This document shows, one piece after another, positions 53,158 through 61,821 of a DNA stretch of 64,000 bases (positions within the stretch are counted from its first letter, which is position 1; each line of letters starts with the position of its first letter). The position numbers were made by a program, and so were the translations under genes. The stretch comes from Sphingobacterium sp. SYP-B4668 (GTDB lineage Bacteria > Bacteroidota > Bacteroidia > Sphingobacteriales > Sphingobacteriaceae), in NCBI RefSeq assembly GCF_027627455.1, contig NZ_CP115483.1:3968001-4032000 (forward strand), given 5' to 3'. The notes below the pieces were generated by a model that did not search any database, was not told the origin of the DNA, and saw nothing but the letters and a program-made list of their open reading frames with translations.

Positions 53158-54915
53158 TCAATTGGTTTTAGTTAGTTTAAATTCATCAATATTATTCCCT
53201 AGACTATCTACACTCCTCATGTGCAAACTATTGCCATCTATCTTTACGTGCTGATATAGGTATCCTTTATGCACGCCTACATCACCAGTCTTGACTTCTA
53301 TCTCTTCTCCCTTCTCTTTTGTCCCAACAGACATTATATAAATCGGTGAATGCGATTTTTCTCTATTCAATTGCGTACGGTGATAGTAGTGGAAATGGCC
53401 GGTCAAGACCAAATCCACCTCGTATTTTTTAAATAAAGGCTCCCATATCTGGATGATATCTGTATACGTACTTTCAGCGGTATGTGGAGCAAAATGAAAT
53501 ACCGCTATTTTAAAGCGCTCTTTACTACCCTCTAACACCTCTTCAAGCCATTTTTTCTGATCGGAGACAGAAGTACCGACCACGTCCAGCATCAAGAAAA
53601 GCGTATTACCATACACAAAATGATAGCTTAGTCCCTCCGCCACAGTAGGGCCGTTGTGCGGATATTTCAAATAATGGAGGTACATACTTGGGAATAATCC
53701 TTCCTGACTATCATGGTTGCCCGGTACCGCCATGAACGGTTTATCATCTAATATGGGTTGGGCTGCATGCAGCAGTTGGTCCCATTGATCTCTATATAAA
53801 CCTGTATTTACGAGATCCCCAACTTGTAAGTAGAACTTTGCTTCCGGATATAATTGTCTCCATCGCGGGAGTAAGTGCCCCCATCGCTCATCATTGTGTA
53901 CATCTCCAAACCAGCCGAATTCAAATTGGGCTTTCCCCGAATCGGTCTTGAAGGTATATACTTTACTAGTGATCGGTCCCGACAAAATCTGAAATCCATA
54001 TGCCGTACCTGGCTTGAGGTTCGTTAACTGGACGTTAAATCTCTTTATATCCGGATCATTAGCGAGTAGTACATCTTGGATTAGAGTTTCATTGGCTCGC
54101 ACCTTGCTCGTATCCATTTGTCCCTGTTGCCAATATGCAATAGAGCAGGTTTCCACATTCGTATTCGTTCGCCAACTGAGATCTAGCGTAGTCTTAGGGT
54201 CGTCGGTCCAAGTCCGTATAAGTTGGTCCGGCTCAAGCGTGGCAGGATAGGTCGTGTGTCTAAATGCGCCGATAAGGTGTGCCTCGCGAGATCGACCTCT
54301 AATGGTAGGTAGCACATACCCGCCTTTAAAATGAGTAGGGATTTGAGTCAAAGTAAGCTCCTCCCAATCGTGGTATACCACGCTGCCAATCTCAACAGGA
54401 TTGACCTGTTGTACAATAGGCCATATAGGTCTGATTTTCAACTCACCTCGCCCCTCTAAAGCCTTGACCACAACAAAGTATACATATCGGTGCCTGTCAA
54501 ATCCATTCACCCCTAATTGTACTTGCCCCTTCTTAAACACCTTACGCCAGACCTCGTATGTTACATTATCGTTTTTTACTGTATCCTTTGTTTTTTGAAA
54601 ATTATGTTGGGTAAGCCAGAATGGGACTTCTTTTTGATTCATATCCCTACAGACAAATACCTCTGCATCTGCGTTCACCTCAAATACCCAATAGTCATTG
54701 GCTAAAATTTGTAGTCCATCCGCATCAAAGTAAGTCAACACTTCCTGCTGACTTATGTCTTTGAACAAGTCTACCTGTTGCCGTTGATAGATTTTTCGTA
54801 TCGTTTTTTCCATGACATGCGGAACACGGTATTCTTGCAAACTCGAAGAACAGCCCACTATGGACAGGAGCGTGAAATAGGCGACAGAAACAAAAAAGAA
54901 ACATCGGTATAACAT
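53158..54915 (-). CDS. Purple-acid-phosphatase-like metallophosphoesterase, lipoprotein, long form
   Basis: A 585-residue exported protein with a lipobox (FTLLSIVGCSSS, Cys22). An N-terminal region of about 200 residues of unknown fold precedes a fibronectin-like domain (about 225-325, DLSWRTNTNVETCSIAYWQQ) and a calcineurin-like metallophosphoesterase domain. Its metal motifs are GWFGDVHNDERWG, QVGDLVNTGLYRDQW, VPGNHDSQEG, FHFAPHTAEST and TGHFHYYHR. The reaction is hydrolysis of a phosphate mono- or diester. It begins 16 bases after the shorter paralogue and ends 1 base before sialidase-fold protein B. The long N-terminal region is absent from that paralogue and may confer substrate binding. 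Confidence 0.9.
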   Translation of the reverse strand: MLYRCFFFVSVAYFTLLSIVGCSSSLQEYRVPHVMEKTIRKIYQRQQVDLFKDISQQEVLTYFDADGLQILANDYWVFEVNADAEVFVCRDMNQKEVPFWLTQHNFQKTKDTVKNDNVTYEVWRKVFKKGQVQLGVNGFDRHRYVYFVVVKALEGRGELKIRPIWPIVQQVNPVEIGSVVYHDWEELTLTQIPTHFKGGYVLPTIRGRSREAHLIGAFRHTTYPATLEPDQLIRTWTDDPKTTLDLSWRTNTNVETCSIAYWQQGQMDTSKVRANETLIQDVLLANDPDIKRFNVQLTNLKPGTAYGFQILSGPITSKVYTFKTDSGKAQFEFGWFGDVHNDERWGHLLPRWRQLYPEAKFYLQVGDLVNTGLYRDQWDQLLHAAQPILDDKPFMAVPGNHDSQEGLFPSMYLHYLKYPHNGPTVAEGLSYHFVYGNTLFLMLDVVGTSVSDQKKWLEEVLEGSKERFKIAVFHFAPHTAESTYTDIIQIWEPLFKKYEVDLVLTGHFHYYHRTQLNREKSHSPIYIMSVGTKEKGEEIEVKTGDVGVHKGYLYQHVKIDGNSLHMRSVDSLGNNIDEFKLTKTN

Positions 54916-54931
54916 CTTATTCTGATTTTCG

Positions 54932-56197
54932 TTAATGTTTAATATTATTTATACCATTCGTTTTAAGTATAGTAAAAGCGTCCAAAAGATCACCATTAAC
55001 TTTGTATGATGAAAATGTAAGCTTATCCTGACTTACTTCCACTCCATGAAACAGCTGCGTAAAACTAGCTGAGCAATCCATCCAATCTGCCTCCTGTACT
55101 TCACTCATCTTGGGTCCAGATACTGATACGACATAGGCTGCGTGCGATTCTCCCTTACCGTCCATTGGCACGCGTTCCTTACCTCTCGCATAGGTATGAT
55201 CATGTCCTTGCAACACCAGATCAACCTTGTACTTATCTATCAAAGGCTTCACCAACTTACGCAATTCGACATTATCTCTATTTTTCTTTGTAGAAAAAAC
55301 AGGATGGTGGAATAGCATGATGACCCAGCGTTGTTTATGGTTCGCTAAGACCTCTTCCAACCATCGCATTTGATTATCTTTATCTTTTTCATACGTATTG
55401 AACATTTCAGTATTGAACACCACGAATCTCACGTTCTGTACATCAGCATAGTAGGTCGTCCCTTCTAATCCCATAACTCCGTTTTTTGGAAGTTCAAATT
55501 GTTTGTTCCAATACTCCGAAATACCATATACCCCCGTATCGGAGTCTCCGTGATCATGATTTCCTGCGGCTGGCATTATTGGTATTGATTGGTGCATATT
55601 GCCGCTGGCATAGTACCAATCTTCCCATTCGTTCAGGTTGTTCCCTCTATTTACGATATCACCAGCGTAGAGGACCATCTGAGCATCTGGGAGAGTTCGG
55701 ATTGATTGCTTCGCAATCCTGGACCATAAGCTTTTGATATTAGCTTGTACATCGCCAAAGTAGATAAATTTTAATGTAGTTTCTGGTCCCCCAGTAGTCT
55801 TAAAATTTATCCATTCGCTCCATTTCTCCCCTTGGCCGACTCGATAAGCATAAGTTGTTTGTGCCACTAGTCCCTCAATTAACACCGAATGGTGCCAAGT
55901 CCGAATGCCCTTAAAGTCCAGTAGTTCCGACCTTGCCGTCAATGTCTCTGCAGAATCGGCTATATTGAACTGCGATTGATCCCTCACAATCTGCAATGTA
56001 CTACTACCTGTATTTCCATCGGTACGCCAACTAACAGCAATACTCGTTGCTAAATTTTCTGAAATATTGAGCACGATTTGATCGGGATACCCGTTACTGA
56101 CTGCAGGTGTGTACTGTCCCCAACAATCCATCGCTATCCACAAGAGTGAAAAAAGAAGGAAAAGAGCGTATTTTTTTAAAAAAATCATAGTATTCAT
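54932..56197 (-). CDS. Purple-acid-phosphatase-like metallophosphoesterase, short form
   Basis: A 421-residue exported protein (signal peptide ALFLLFSLLWIAMDCWGQ). It has the typical purple acid phosphatase layout: fibronectin-like domain (about 38-130, ATSIAVSWRTDGNTGSSTLQ) then the metallophosphoesterase domain with FGDVQANIKSLW, YAGDIVNRGNNLNEWEDW, AAGNHDHGDSD, LFHHPVFSTKK and LQGHDHTYARGK. The tyrosine that follows the second metal aspartate in true purple acid phosphatases is replaced (GDIVN), so the metal-centre colour and class may differ. It is the first of two tandem phosphoesterases in the operon. It probably removes phosphate in the periplasm before import. Confidence 0.92.
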   Translation of the reverse strand: MNTMIFLKKYALFLLFSLLWIAMDCWGQYTPAVSNGYPDQIVLNISENLATSIAVSWRTDGNTGSSTLQIVRDQSQFNIADSAETLTARSELLDFKGIRTWHHSVLIEGLVAQTTYAYRVGQGEKWSEWINFKTTGGPETTLKFIYFGDVQANIKSLWSRIAKQSIRTLPDAQMVLYAGDIVNRGNNLNEWEDWYYASGNMHQSIPIMPAAGNHDHGDSDTGVYGISEYWNKQFELPKNGVMGLEGTTYYADVQNVRFVVFNTEMFNTYEKDKDNQMRWLEEVLANHKQRWVIMLFHHPVFSTKKNRDNVELRKLVKPLIDKYKVDLVLQGHDHTYARGKERVPMDGKGESHAAYVVSVSGPKMSEVQEADWMDCSASFTQLFHGVEVSQDKLTFSSYKVNGDLLDAFTILKTNGINNIKH

Positions 56198-56266
56198 TTT
56201 AGGAGTTTTTTACTAGGTTCAATTCATAACAGTTGCTTCATTAAAACACATATGTACAGTTCCAGA

Positions 56267-57478
56267 TTAAACCTTAATATAAATTTTCTTTCTATCGAGT
56301 AAATATCCGAGGCCCCACATCAGTCCCAAAAAACAGATGGAATATAGGAGAGATCCTAGTTCAGGCGGTCCTGGTATTTGGGCACAAACCGTATTATAGA
56401 AAAATTCCAATACATTGCTATTTTCTTCTAATGTACCTCCCGAAGACACTTGACGAATACGAATCAGTTCCAAAGTACCAGGTACTATACTGCTCATGAT
56501 GTAGATAAAAAGAGGGTTCTTGCCAAAGATTTCAAAAAACCTTGTCATCCTGTTTCGCATTTCCTGAACCTCTACAAACCAAATCGCCACGCCTAGCGTT
56601 AACACGGCCAAACCTGTGGTATAGAGAACGTAAGAACTTGTCCAAATCTTTTTATTTATGGGAAATCCCAATGACCAAATCCACCCCAGTACCAACACAA
56701 TAAATCCAGTGACCATAAGGGCAGATATCAATCTAAAATTAGTCTCAGAGCTCAATGGTACTTTTCGCCAGAGCCAAGTTACCCGACCTCTCTCCATTAT
56801 AAACAATCCCACTAGATAACCAAAAAGAACCTGTACGATAGACGGGATGGTACTCATCAAACCTTCAGGTTCGAAAGCCAGCCCTTCACCATGATACATA
56901 TGTGCCGTACCTAAAATATACTTGTCGACTTGATTACCAAACCATCCCTCCAAAGAATAGGGATCGCCATCACCAAAAGCAATACACAGACCCCAATATG
57001 TAAATAACAATATAGCTGATACATATATGACACTTCTTGGTTTTAAGAAATAAGCACATATAGAAGCAAAAAAGTAAGCCAACGCAATGCGCTGGAGCAC
57101 TCCCAATATACGCACCCCATCAATTGCATCGGTACCTGTCCACGTACTAAACTGTAAACCTTTATCATCCCAATAGAAGAAAGGCCACCAATTCAAGAAT
57201 ATACCAATTCCGAAAATCAATATCGTCCGTTTGACGACTTTTTTCCAGAATAGGCCATCTCCGGCCTCTTTCATTTTAGGAATGACAAACGCCATAGCAT
57301 TCCCCACAGCAAAGAGAAAAAATGGAAAAACCAAATCCGTAGGTGTACAACCATGCCAATGAGCATGTAACAATGGTGAAAATACATGGTCCCAGGTGCC
57401 TGGATTATTGACAAGAATCATGAGTGCGACAGTCGCGCCTCTAAAAACATCCAAAGAATAATAGCGTTGCTTCATCAT
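56267..57478 (-). CDS. HGSNAT/NagX-type membrane acetyltransferase (DUF5009)
   Basis: A 403-residue inner-membrane protein with about 10-11 hydrophobic segments. It belongs to the heparan-alpha-glucosaminide N-acetyltransferase (HGSNAT, bacterial NagX/DUF5009) family. The signature near the N terminus is YSLDVFRGATVALMILVNN, then HAHWHGCTPTDLVFPFFLFA with the His that in HGSNAT carries the acetyl group. These proteins move acetyl groups from cytosolic acetyl-CoA across the membrane onto amino sugars. Its place in the operon suggests periplasmic acetylation of an amino-sugar fragment before uptake or cleavage (inference). The second ATG (Met2) is an equal start. It lies 69 bases before the phosphoesterase gene. 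Confidence 0.92.
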   Translation of the reverse strand: MMKQRYYSLDVFRGATVALMILVNNPGTWDHVFSPLLHAHWHGCTPTDLVFPFFLFAVGNAMAFVIPKMKEAGDGLFWKKVVKRTILIFGIGIFLNWWPFFYWDDKGLQFSTWTGTDAIDGVRILGVLQRIALAYFFASICAYFLKPRSVIYVSAILLFTYWGLCIAFGDGDPYSLEGWFGNQVDKYILGTAHMYHGEGLAFEPEGLMSTIPSIVQVLFGYLVGLFIMERGRVTWLWRKVPLSSETNFRLISALMVTGFIVLVLGWIWSLGFPINKKIWTSSYVLYTTGLAVLTLGVAIWFVEVQEMRNRMTRFFEIFGKNPLFIYIMSSIVPGTLELIRIRQVSSGGTLEENSNVLEFFYNTVCAQIPGPPELGSLLYSICFLGLMWGLGYLLDRKKIYIKV

Positions 57479-57597
57479 CTCTATTAAAATTATATACGCT
57501 TATCCACCCCTATGTTCGGGGCAAATTAGCTATTCAACATCCAGTGTATTTATCCAAATAATCCATAGGAAGTATTCTTACGACCAGGATTTTAATA

Positions 57598-58539
57598 TCA
57601 ATTGTCAATGACCCTTTTTGAAAAACCTATCCTATGAGATAGTTTCTCAAAATCATCCCACAACTGGTTAAGTTGCTTTTTCGTGTCCTGAGAAAGAGAC
57701 TCACTTCTGTTTCTACAATACACTCCGATATCCAAGCTCCGCTGCCTCAAGATGTATTTTGCACTCGTTGGATATGTCTCATGCATCACGTCCATATTAT
57801 CTATAAAAAACTGCTGCACCAATGATATCTCTTCTTCCCTATCTAGATTATCATAGTTATCACATAGCCAAACAACCAGTTCCGGAAAATAATTCCCTTG
57901 TATACACGAAAGCCCAGCAGATCCCGCCCGGAGCGTTTCTACTGCGTGCGCCATATAGGCATCATAAAGGCCAAAGTCTGCTACTTCAAGTGTAGACACA
58001 ATCTTTGCTTTTACATTTTCAATATCCAAAGAAGTATCTTTGTGATATTTCACCCGTCCACTTTTAACCAATTTTCCTAGAAAATCGGAAGACATCACCC
58101 GTTTATAAGGAACTGGACACTCGTAGAAGCCCAAAGGAATATCTGCCGTCAAACTCAACAGTTGTTCTACATTTTTTTGAAATACGGCTTCGCTATCCGT
58201 TTGCTCAGCTAGCAAACTTGTAATCACGATAACACAGTCAATCCCGGTAGTATATATTTCCTTTACAAATTCGGCTTGATTCTCGATAGTATCCGCAAAA
58301 GTTCCCGTTGCAACAATTGGAACTCTACCGTTCACTTTGTCCACAATAAAAGCAACTGATTTAAGCATTTCCTCTTTTGACAAATTGAACATCTCGCTAG
58401 AAAGGCAATTTGCAAACAAACCCTGTGCTCCCGCTCGAATATAATACTCAACAAGTTGATTTAAAGCACTATAATCTATCTTCTCATCCTCTTGAAAAGG
58501 CATAAGCATGACAGGAATAAATTTTTTCTTATTCTTCAT
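57598..58539 (-). CDS. Dihydrodipicolinate-synthase/N-acetylneuraminate-lyase family aldolase
   Basis: A 313-residue cytosolic TIM-barrel class-I aldolase. The Schiff-base lysine is K167 (GRVKYHKDTS) and the conserved tyrosine is Y139 (LGFYECPVPYKR). Family members cleave or form 2-keto acids with pyruvate, for example N-acetylneuraminate lyase, KDG aldolase and DHDPS. The YECPVPYKR variant is not the Y-N-x-P of NAL or DHDPS, so a different substrate is likely. It lies 77 bases after the symporter gene and is followed by the acetyltransferase. Its likely job is to split the imported sugar acid; no nanE or nagB-type gene accompanies it. Confidence 0.9.
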   Translation of the reverse strand: MKNKKKFIPVMLMPFQEDEKIDYSALNQLVEYYIRAGAQGLFANCLSSEMFNLSKEEMLKSVAFIVDKVNGRVPIVATGTFADTIENQAEFVKEIYTTGIDCVIVITSLLAEQTDSEAVFQKNVEQLLSLTADIPLGFYECPVPYKRVMSSDFLGKLVKSGRVKYHKDTSLDIENVKAKIVSTLEVADFGLYDAYMAHAVETLRAGSAGLSCIQGNYFPELVVWLCDNYDNLDREEEISLVQQFFIDNMDVMHETYPTSAKYILRQRSLDIGVYCRNRSESLSQDTKKQLNQLWDDFEKLSHRIGFSKRVIDN

Positions 58540-58616
58540 TACTAAATATTTAAATGTTTTTGTGTCGGAAACAAATCATCATTTTGCTTCCCTTAGGCAT
58601 TCTGGTAATTCTAATC

Positions 58617-60176
58617 TTATTCTTTTCCCCTCGCTCTGATTTTTCTACTTAGGTTGCCTGCCAAAAAGATAGACAGTGTCCCCACCACGATAATCATATT
58701 GGCATGCAATGGGTTTTTCAGATAAGCATATTCATCTGGGATAAGGTAAGAGAAAGTCATCCATAAGATGATACATATTCCAACTATAGTCCCAATTAGT
58801 GCATCTTTATTTGCTGCATTCTTACTAATTAGTCCCAATAAGAAAAGTCCCAACATACCGCCCGCAAAAATCCCCGATAATGTCCACCATATATCCAGTA
58901 GACTTTTTACTCCTATCATTGCTATACCGCAAATCATTCCCACCAATCCGACAATCACTGTAGCGATGTACAAGACACGAAGACTATTCTTATCCGTTGA
59001 ATTTTTGTTAAAATATCTTTTATAGATATCTTCCGTGAAGACAGTGGCCGAGGCATTCATACCCGAACTGATGGTGCTCATTGCTGCTGATAGTATTGCC
59101 GACACAATCAATCCCAACAAACCTGTTGGAATCATGTAGACCATAAAATGGGGCATAATTTTATCTCCATAATCAGACGGCTTCATCGTCGCTGCCAATT
59201 GACTTACCTGCTCATGGTTGATAGCTAGTCCGAGTTGCTCAGCCGCCGCTTGCAGTTTAATACTTTCCAATAGTGCCGGATTCTGTTGGTAGTACGTATA
59301 TAGACATGTTCCAATAACAAAAAACAACAACGATACGGGAACATAGATCCACACGCATAGCCAAACAGATTTATTTGCTTCTTGAGGCGAAGTGGCTGTA
59401 TGATAGCGCTGCACGTAATTTTGGTCCATCCCAAAATTATTCAGATTTATAAAAAAACCATATAGCAGTACTACCCAAAAAGAAGAATTCACAAAATCAA
59501 GATTCATCGATCCCAGACTAAATTTATGCTCCGCATTGCCGACCTTAATGATATCACGCCAACCGCCGGGGACTTCTTGCACTACCAGATAAATGATAAT
59601 AATTGCGCCTAGTGTTTTCAAAACACCTTGCACCACTTCTGTCCAGATAACAGCCTCAATACCCCCCATTACCGTATAGATAACAATACATACCCCTGTG
59701 ATTAGCATAATGGTAATCAGGCCGTATCCAGTAAGGGCTTGAAGAGTGAGAGAAATACCAAAAAAAATAGAACCTATTCGCGCTAATTGTGTCAGCAAAA
59801 AACAAACCACCGCGTAGGTTCTAGCCCAGGTGCCAAATCTCTTTTCCAAATTGGTGTATGCAGAGACTTCTCCTGTACTTCTATAAAAAGGCACAAAATA
59901 CTTTGTTGCCAACCATGCTGCAAGCGGCATGGACAGACTAAACACAAAAGCATTCCAATTACCGCCGTAAGCTTTTCCGGGCACGCCTAGAAAAGTATTC
60001 GAACTTAGAAAAGTCGCATAAATGGATATTCCTATTGCCCATCCTGGTATCCTTCCTGCGGCTTTCGTGAATTCATCTGCCGAGGTATTTCGTCGAGAGA
60101 AGTAAACACCGACAAGAATCATAGCAATGAGGTAGAGAAATATGATAGCAAGATCAAAAACGGGTAGGTTCTTCAT
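58617..60176 (-). CDS. Sodium/solute symporter (SSS family)
   Basis: A 519-residue inner-membrane sodium symporter with about 13 hydrophobic segments. SSS motifs are plain: FSRRNTSADEFTKAAGRIPG, ATFLSSNTFLGVPGKAYGGN, VYTVMGGIEAVIWTEVVQGV, QNYVQRYHTATSP and ILSAAMSTISSGMNASATVF with the Na+-site serines. Family members carry sialic acid, sugars, pantothenate or acids. It starts 2 bases after the kinase stop, so uptake and phosphorylation are coupled genetically. It would bring the product of the surface and periplasmic enzymes into the cell. The exact cargo is unknown. Confidence 0.94.
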   Translation of the reverse strand: MKNLPVFDLAIIFLYLIAMILVGVYFSRRNTSADEFTKAAGRIPGWAIGISIYATFLSSNTFLGVPGKAYGGNWNAFVFSLSMPLAAWLATKYFVPFYRSTGEVSAYTNLEKRFGTWARTYAVVCFLLTQLARIGSIFFGISLTLQALTGYGLITIMLITGVCIVIYTVMGGIEAVIWTEVVQGVLKTLGAIIIIYLVVQEVPGGWRDIIKVGNAEHKFSLGSMNLDFVNSSFWVVLLYGFFINLNNFGMDQNYVQRYHTATSPQEANKSVWLCVWIYVPVSLLFFVIGTCLYTYYQQNPALLESIKLQAAAEQLGLAINHEQVSQLAATMKPSDYGDKIMPHFMVYMIPTGLLGLIVSAILSAAMSTISSGMNASATVFTEDIYKRYFNKNSTDKNSLRVLYIATVIVGLVGMICGIAMIGVKSLLDIWWTLSGIFAGGMLGLFLLGLISKNAANKDALIGTIVGICIILWMTFSYLIPDEYAYLKNPLHANMIIVVGTLSIFLAGNLSRKIRARGKE

Positions 60177-60178
60177 GG

Positions 60179-61810
60179 TTATAATTGAGTTAGCGAATTG
60201 TATCTTTTATAAATAACGTCATATTTCTTTTTATTTACCAGAGATGTTGGATAGGTTTTGATAATTTTTGCGGCCATAGACATTTTAGCCTCCGCAATAT
60301 CGCTATGTATACCAGCTACCATCGCCGCAAATATCGCCGCCCCTAGGGCACAGGTTTGCTCACTGTCTACCACGTGGATATCACAACCCAACACATCTGC
60401 CATTACCTGCACCACATAGGGAGATTTATTAGGTATTCCCCCCGTTGCAATCACCGCCCGTATTGGGATATCAAACGTATTGAATCGCTCAATGATTGCT
60501 CTTGACCCAAATGCTGTTGCCTCCACTAATGCTTTAAATATATGAGTGGCCTGAGTAGACAGGGTAAAGCCTCTTGCAGCTGCGCTTGTGGTAAAATCCG
60601 CATCTGGAGTACGCCTACCATTGAAATAATCGGTAAACAATAGGTCACTATCACGCACTTCCATACGAGCCGCTTCCTCCGTGAGGTGAGAGAAAAAATC
60701 AGTTTCCAACTTCTCCTTTTGTTCCCAGGTCAGGCTATTCTCCAAAATAGCGTATACCGGCGTCAACATCATTTTTCGAAACCAGTTAAATACGTCTCCG
60801 AAAGCCGACTGACCAGCTTCAAGTCCAATCATACCAGGGTCTATCGAGCCATCCACCTGTCCACAGATTCCACGTACCAAAGGAGGTGCATCTACCTTTG
60901 GTATCACGAGCATATCACAAGTAGATGTTCCCACTACCTTCACTAAGGTATATGGTGCTGCCCCTACTCCCACTGCACCATGATGAGCGTCTATACCGCC
61001 TACATTAATTATCGTATCTGGTTTAAAACCATATTTATCGACAAAGCAACTTGAGATCTTCCCAAAAGACTCGTCCGAAGTATACGTCTGGTCGTAAAAC
61101 CTATTCATCAAGGGATAAAATGAAGCATCCAATGAACACAGAAATTCTGCAGAAGGTAAGCCTCCATGTGATTCGTTCCACATGGCTTTATGCCCGGCAG
61201 CACATCTATTACGCTTTATTTCGGCCGGTTTCTCAAGTCCACTTAGATAACATGGAATCCAGTCAGACTGCTCGACCCAAGTAAAAGCATTGTTCCTAAC
61301 TTCCAAATCCTTCCTATTGATATGTAGTATCTTTGACCAAAACCATTCGGACGAATATATCCCGCCACTATAGCGGGTGTAATCGATTCGCCATTTCATG
61401 GCTAGTTCATTTATCTCTTCCGCCTCTTGAATAGCCGTGTGGTCTTTCCACAATACAAACATAGCATTAGGGTTGTCCTTAAATTTGTCCTGCAAAGCCA
61501 AAGGTCTGCATCGATCATCTACCGCTACCGGAGTAGATCCAGTTGTATTGGTACCAATAGCTACTACGTGTTTGACCAAACCAGAATGGTCACCTTGGAA
61601 CAACGTTGAAAAAATGTCATCGATAGCTTCCATATAATCCAGCGGATGTTGGCGATACTGATCATTCTCAGAATCACTATATAGGCCTGCTGCCCATCGG
61701 GTATAATAGGATACCGCTGTTGTCAGGATTTCACCGGTATAGGGATTCACCAGTATCCCTCTTGCCGAGTCCGTCCCAAAATCCATTCCGATAACTAGTT
61801 TATCTTGCAT
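60179..61810 (-). CDS. Ribulokinase-like FGGY sugar kinase
   Basis: A 543-residue FGGY-family kinase that phosphorylates a ketose or polyol with ATP. It resembles ribulokinase (AraB): LVIGMDFGTDSARGILVNPY at the N-terminal phosphate site, GTNTTGSTPVAVDDRCRPLA, ALQDKF, the glycine-rich NVGGIDAHHGAVGVG, and the C-terminal VIATGGIPNKSPYVVQVMAD followed by VLGCDI. I start at the ATG at 61810. The frame opens at 61834 but that would overlap the isomerase. It lies between the isomerase-like gene and the symporter with almost no gaps. The isomerase plus ribulokinase-like pair suggests an aldose-to-ketose-to-ketose-phosphate route. Confidence 0.92.
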   Translation of the reverse strand: MQDKLVIGMDFGTDSARGILVNPYTGEILTTAVSYYTRWAAGLYSDSENDQYRQHPLDYMEAIDDIFSTLFQGDHSGLVKHVVAIGTNTTGSTPVAVDDRCRPLALQDKFKDNPNAMFVLWKDHTAIQEAEEINELAMKWRIDYTRYSGGIYSSEWFWSKILHINRKDLEVRNNAFTWVEQSDWIPCYLSGLEKPAEIKRNRCAAGHKAMWNESHGGLPSAEFLCSLDASFYPLMNRFYDQTYTSDESFGKISSCFVDKYGFKPDTIINVGGIDAHHGAVGVGAAPYTLVKVVGTSTCDMLVIPKVDAPPLVRGICGQVDGSIDPGMIGLEAGQSAFGDVFNWFRKMMLTPVYAILENSLTWEQKEKLETDFFSHLTEEAARMEVRDSDLLFTDYFNGRRTPDADFTTSAAARGFTLSTQATHIFKALVEATAFGSRAIIERFNTFDIPIRAVIATGGIPNKSPYVVQVMADVLGCDIHVVDSEQTCALGAAIFAAMVAGIHSDIAEAKMSMAAKIIKTYPTSLVNKKKYDVIYKRYNSLTQL

Positions 61811-61821
61811 TTGGGCCTTTT

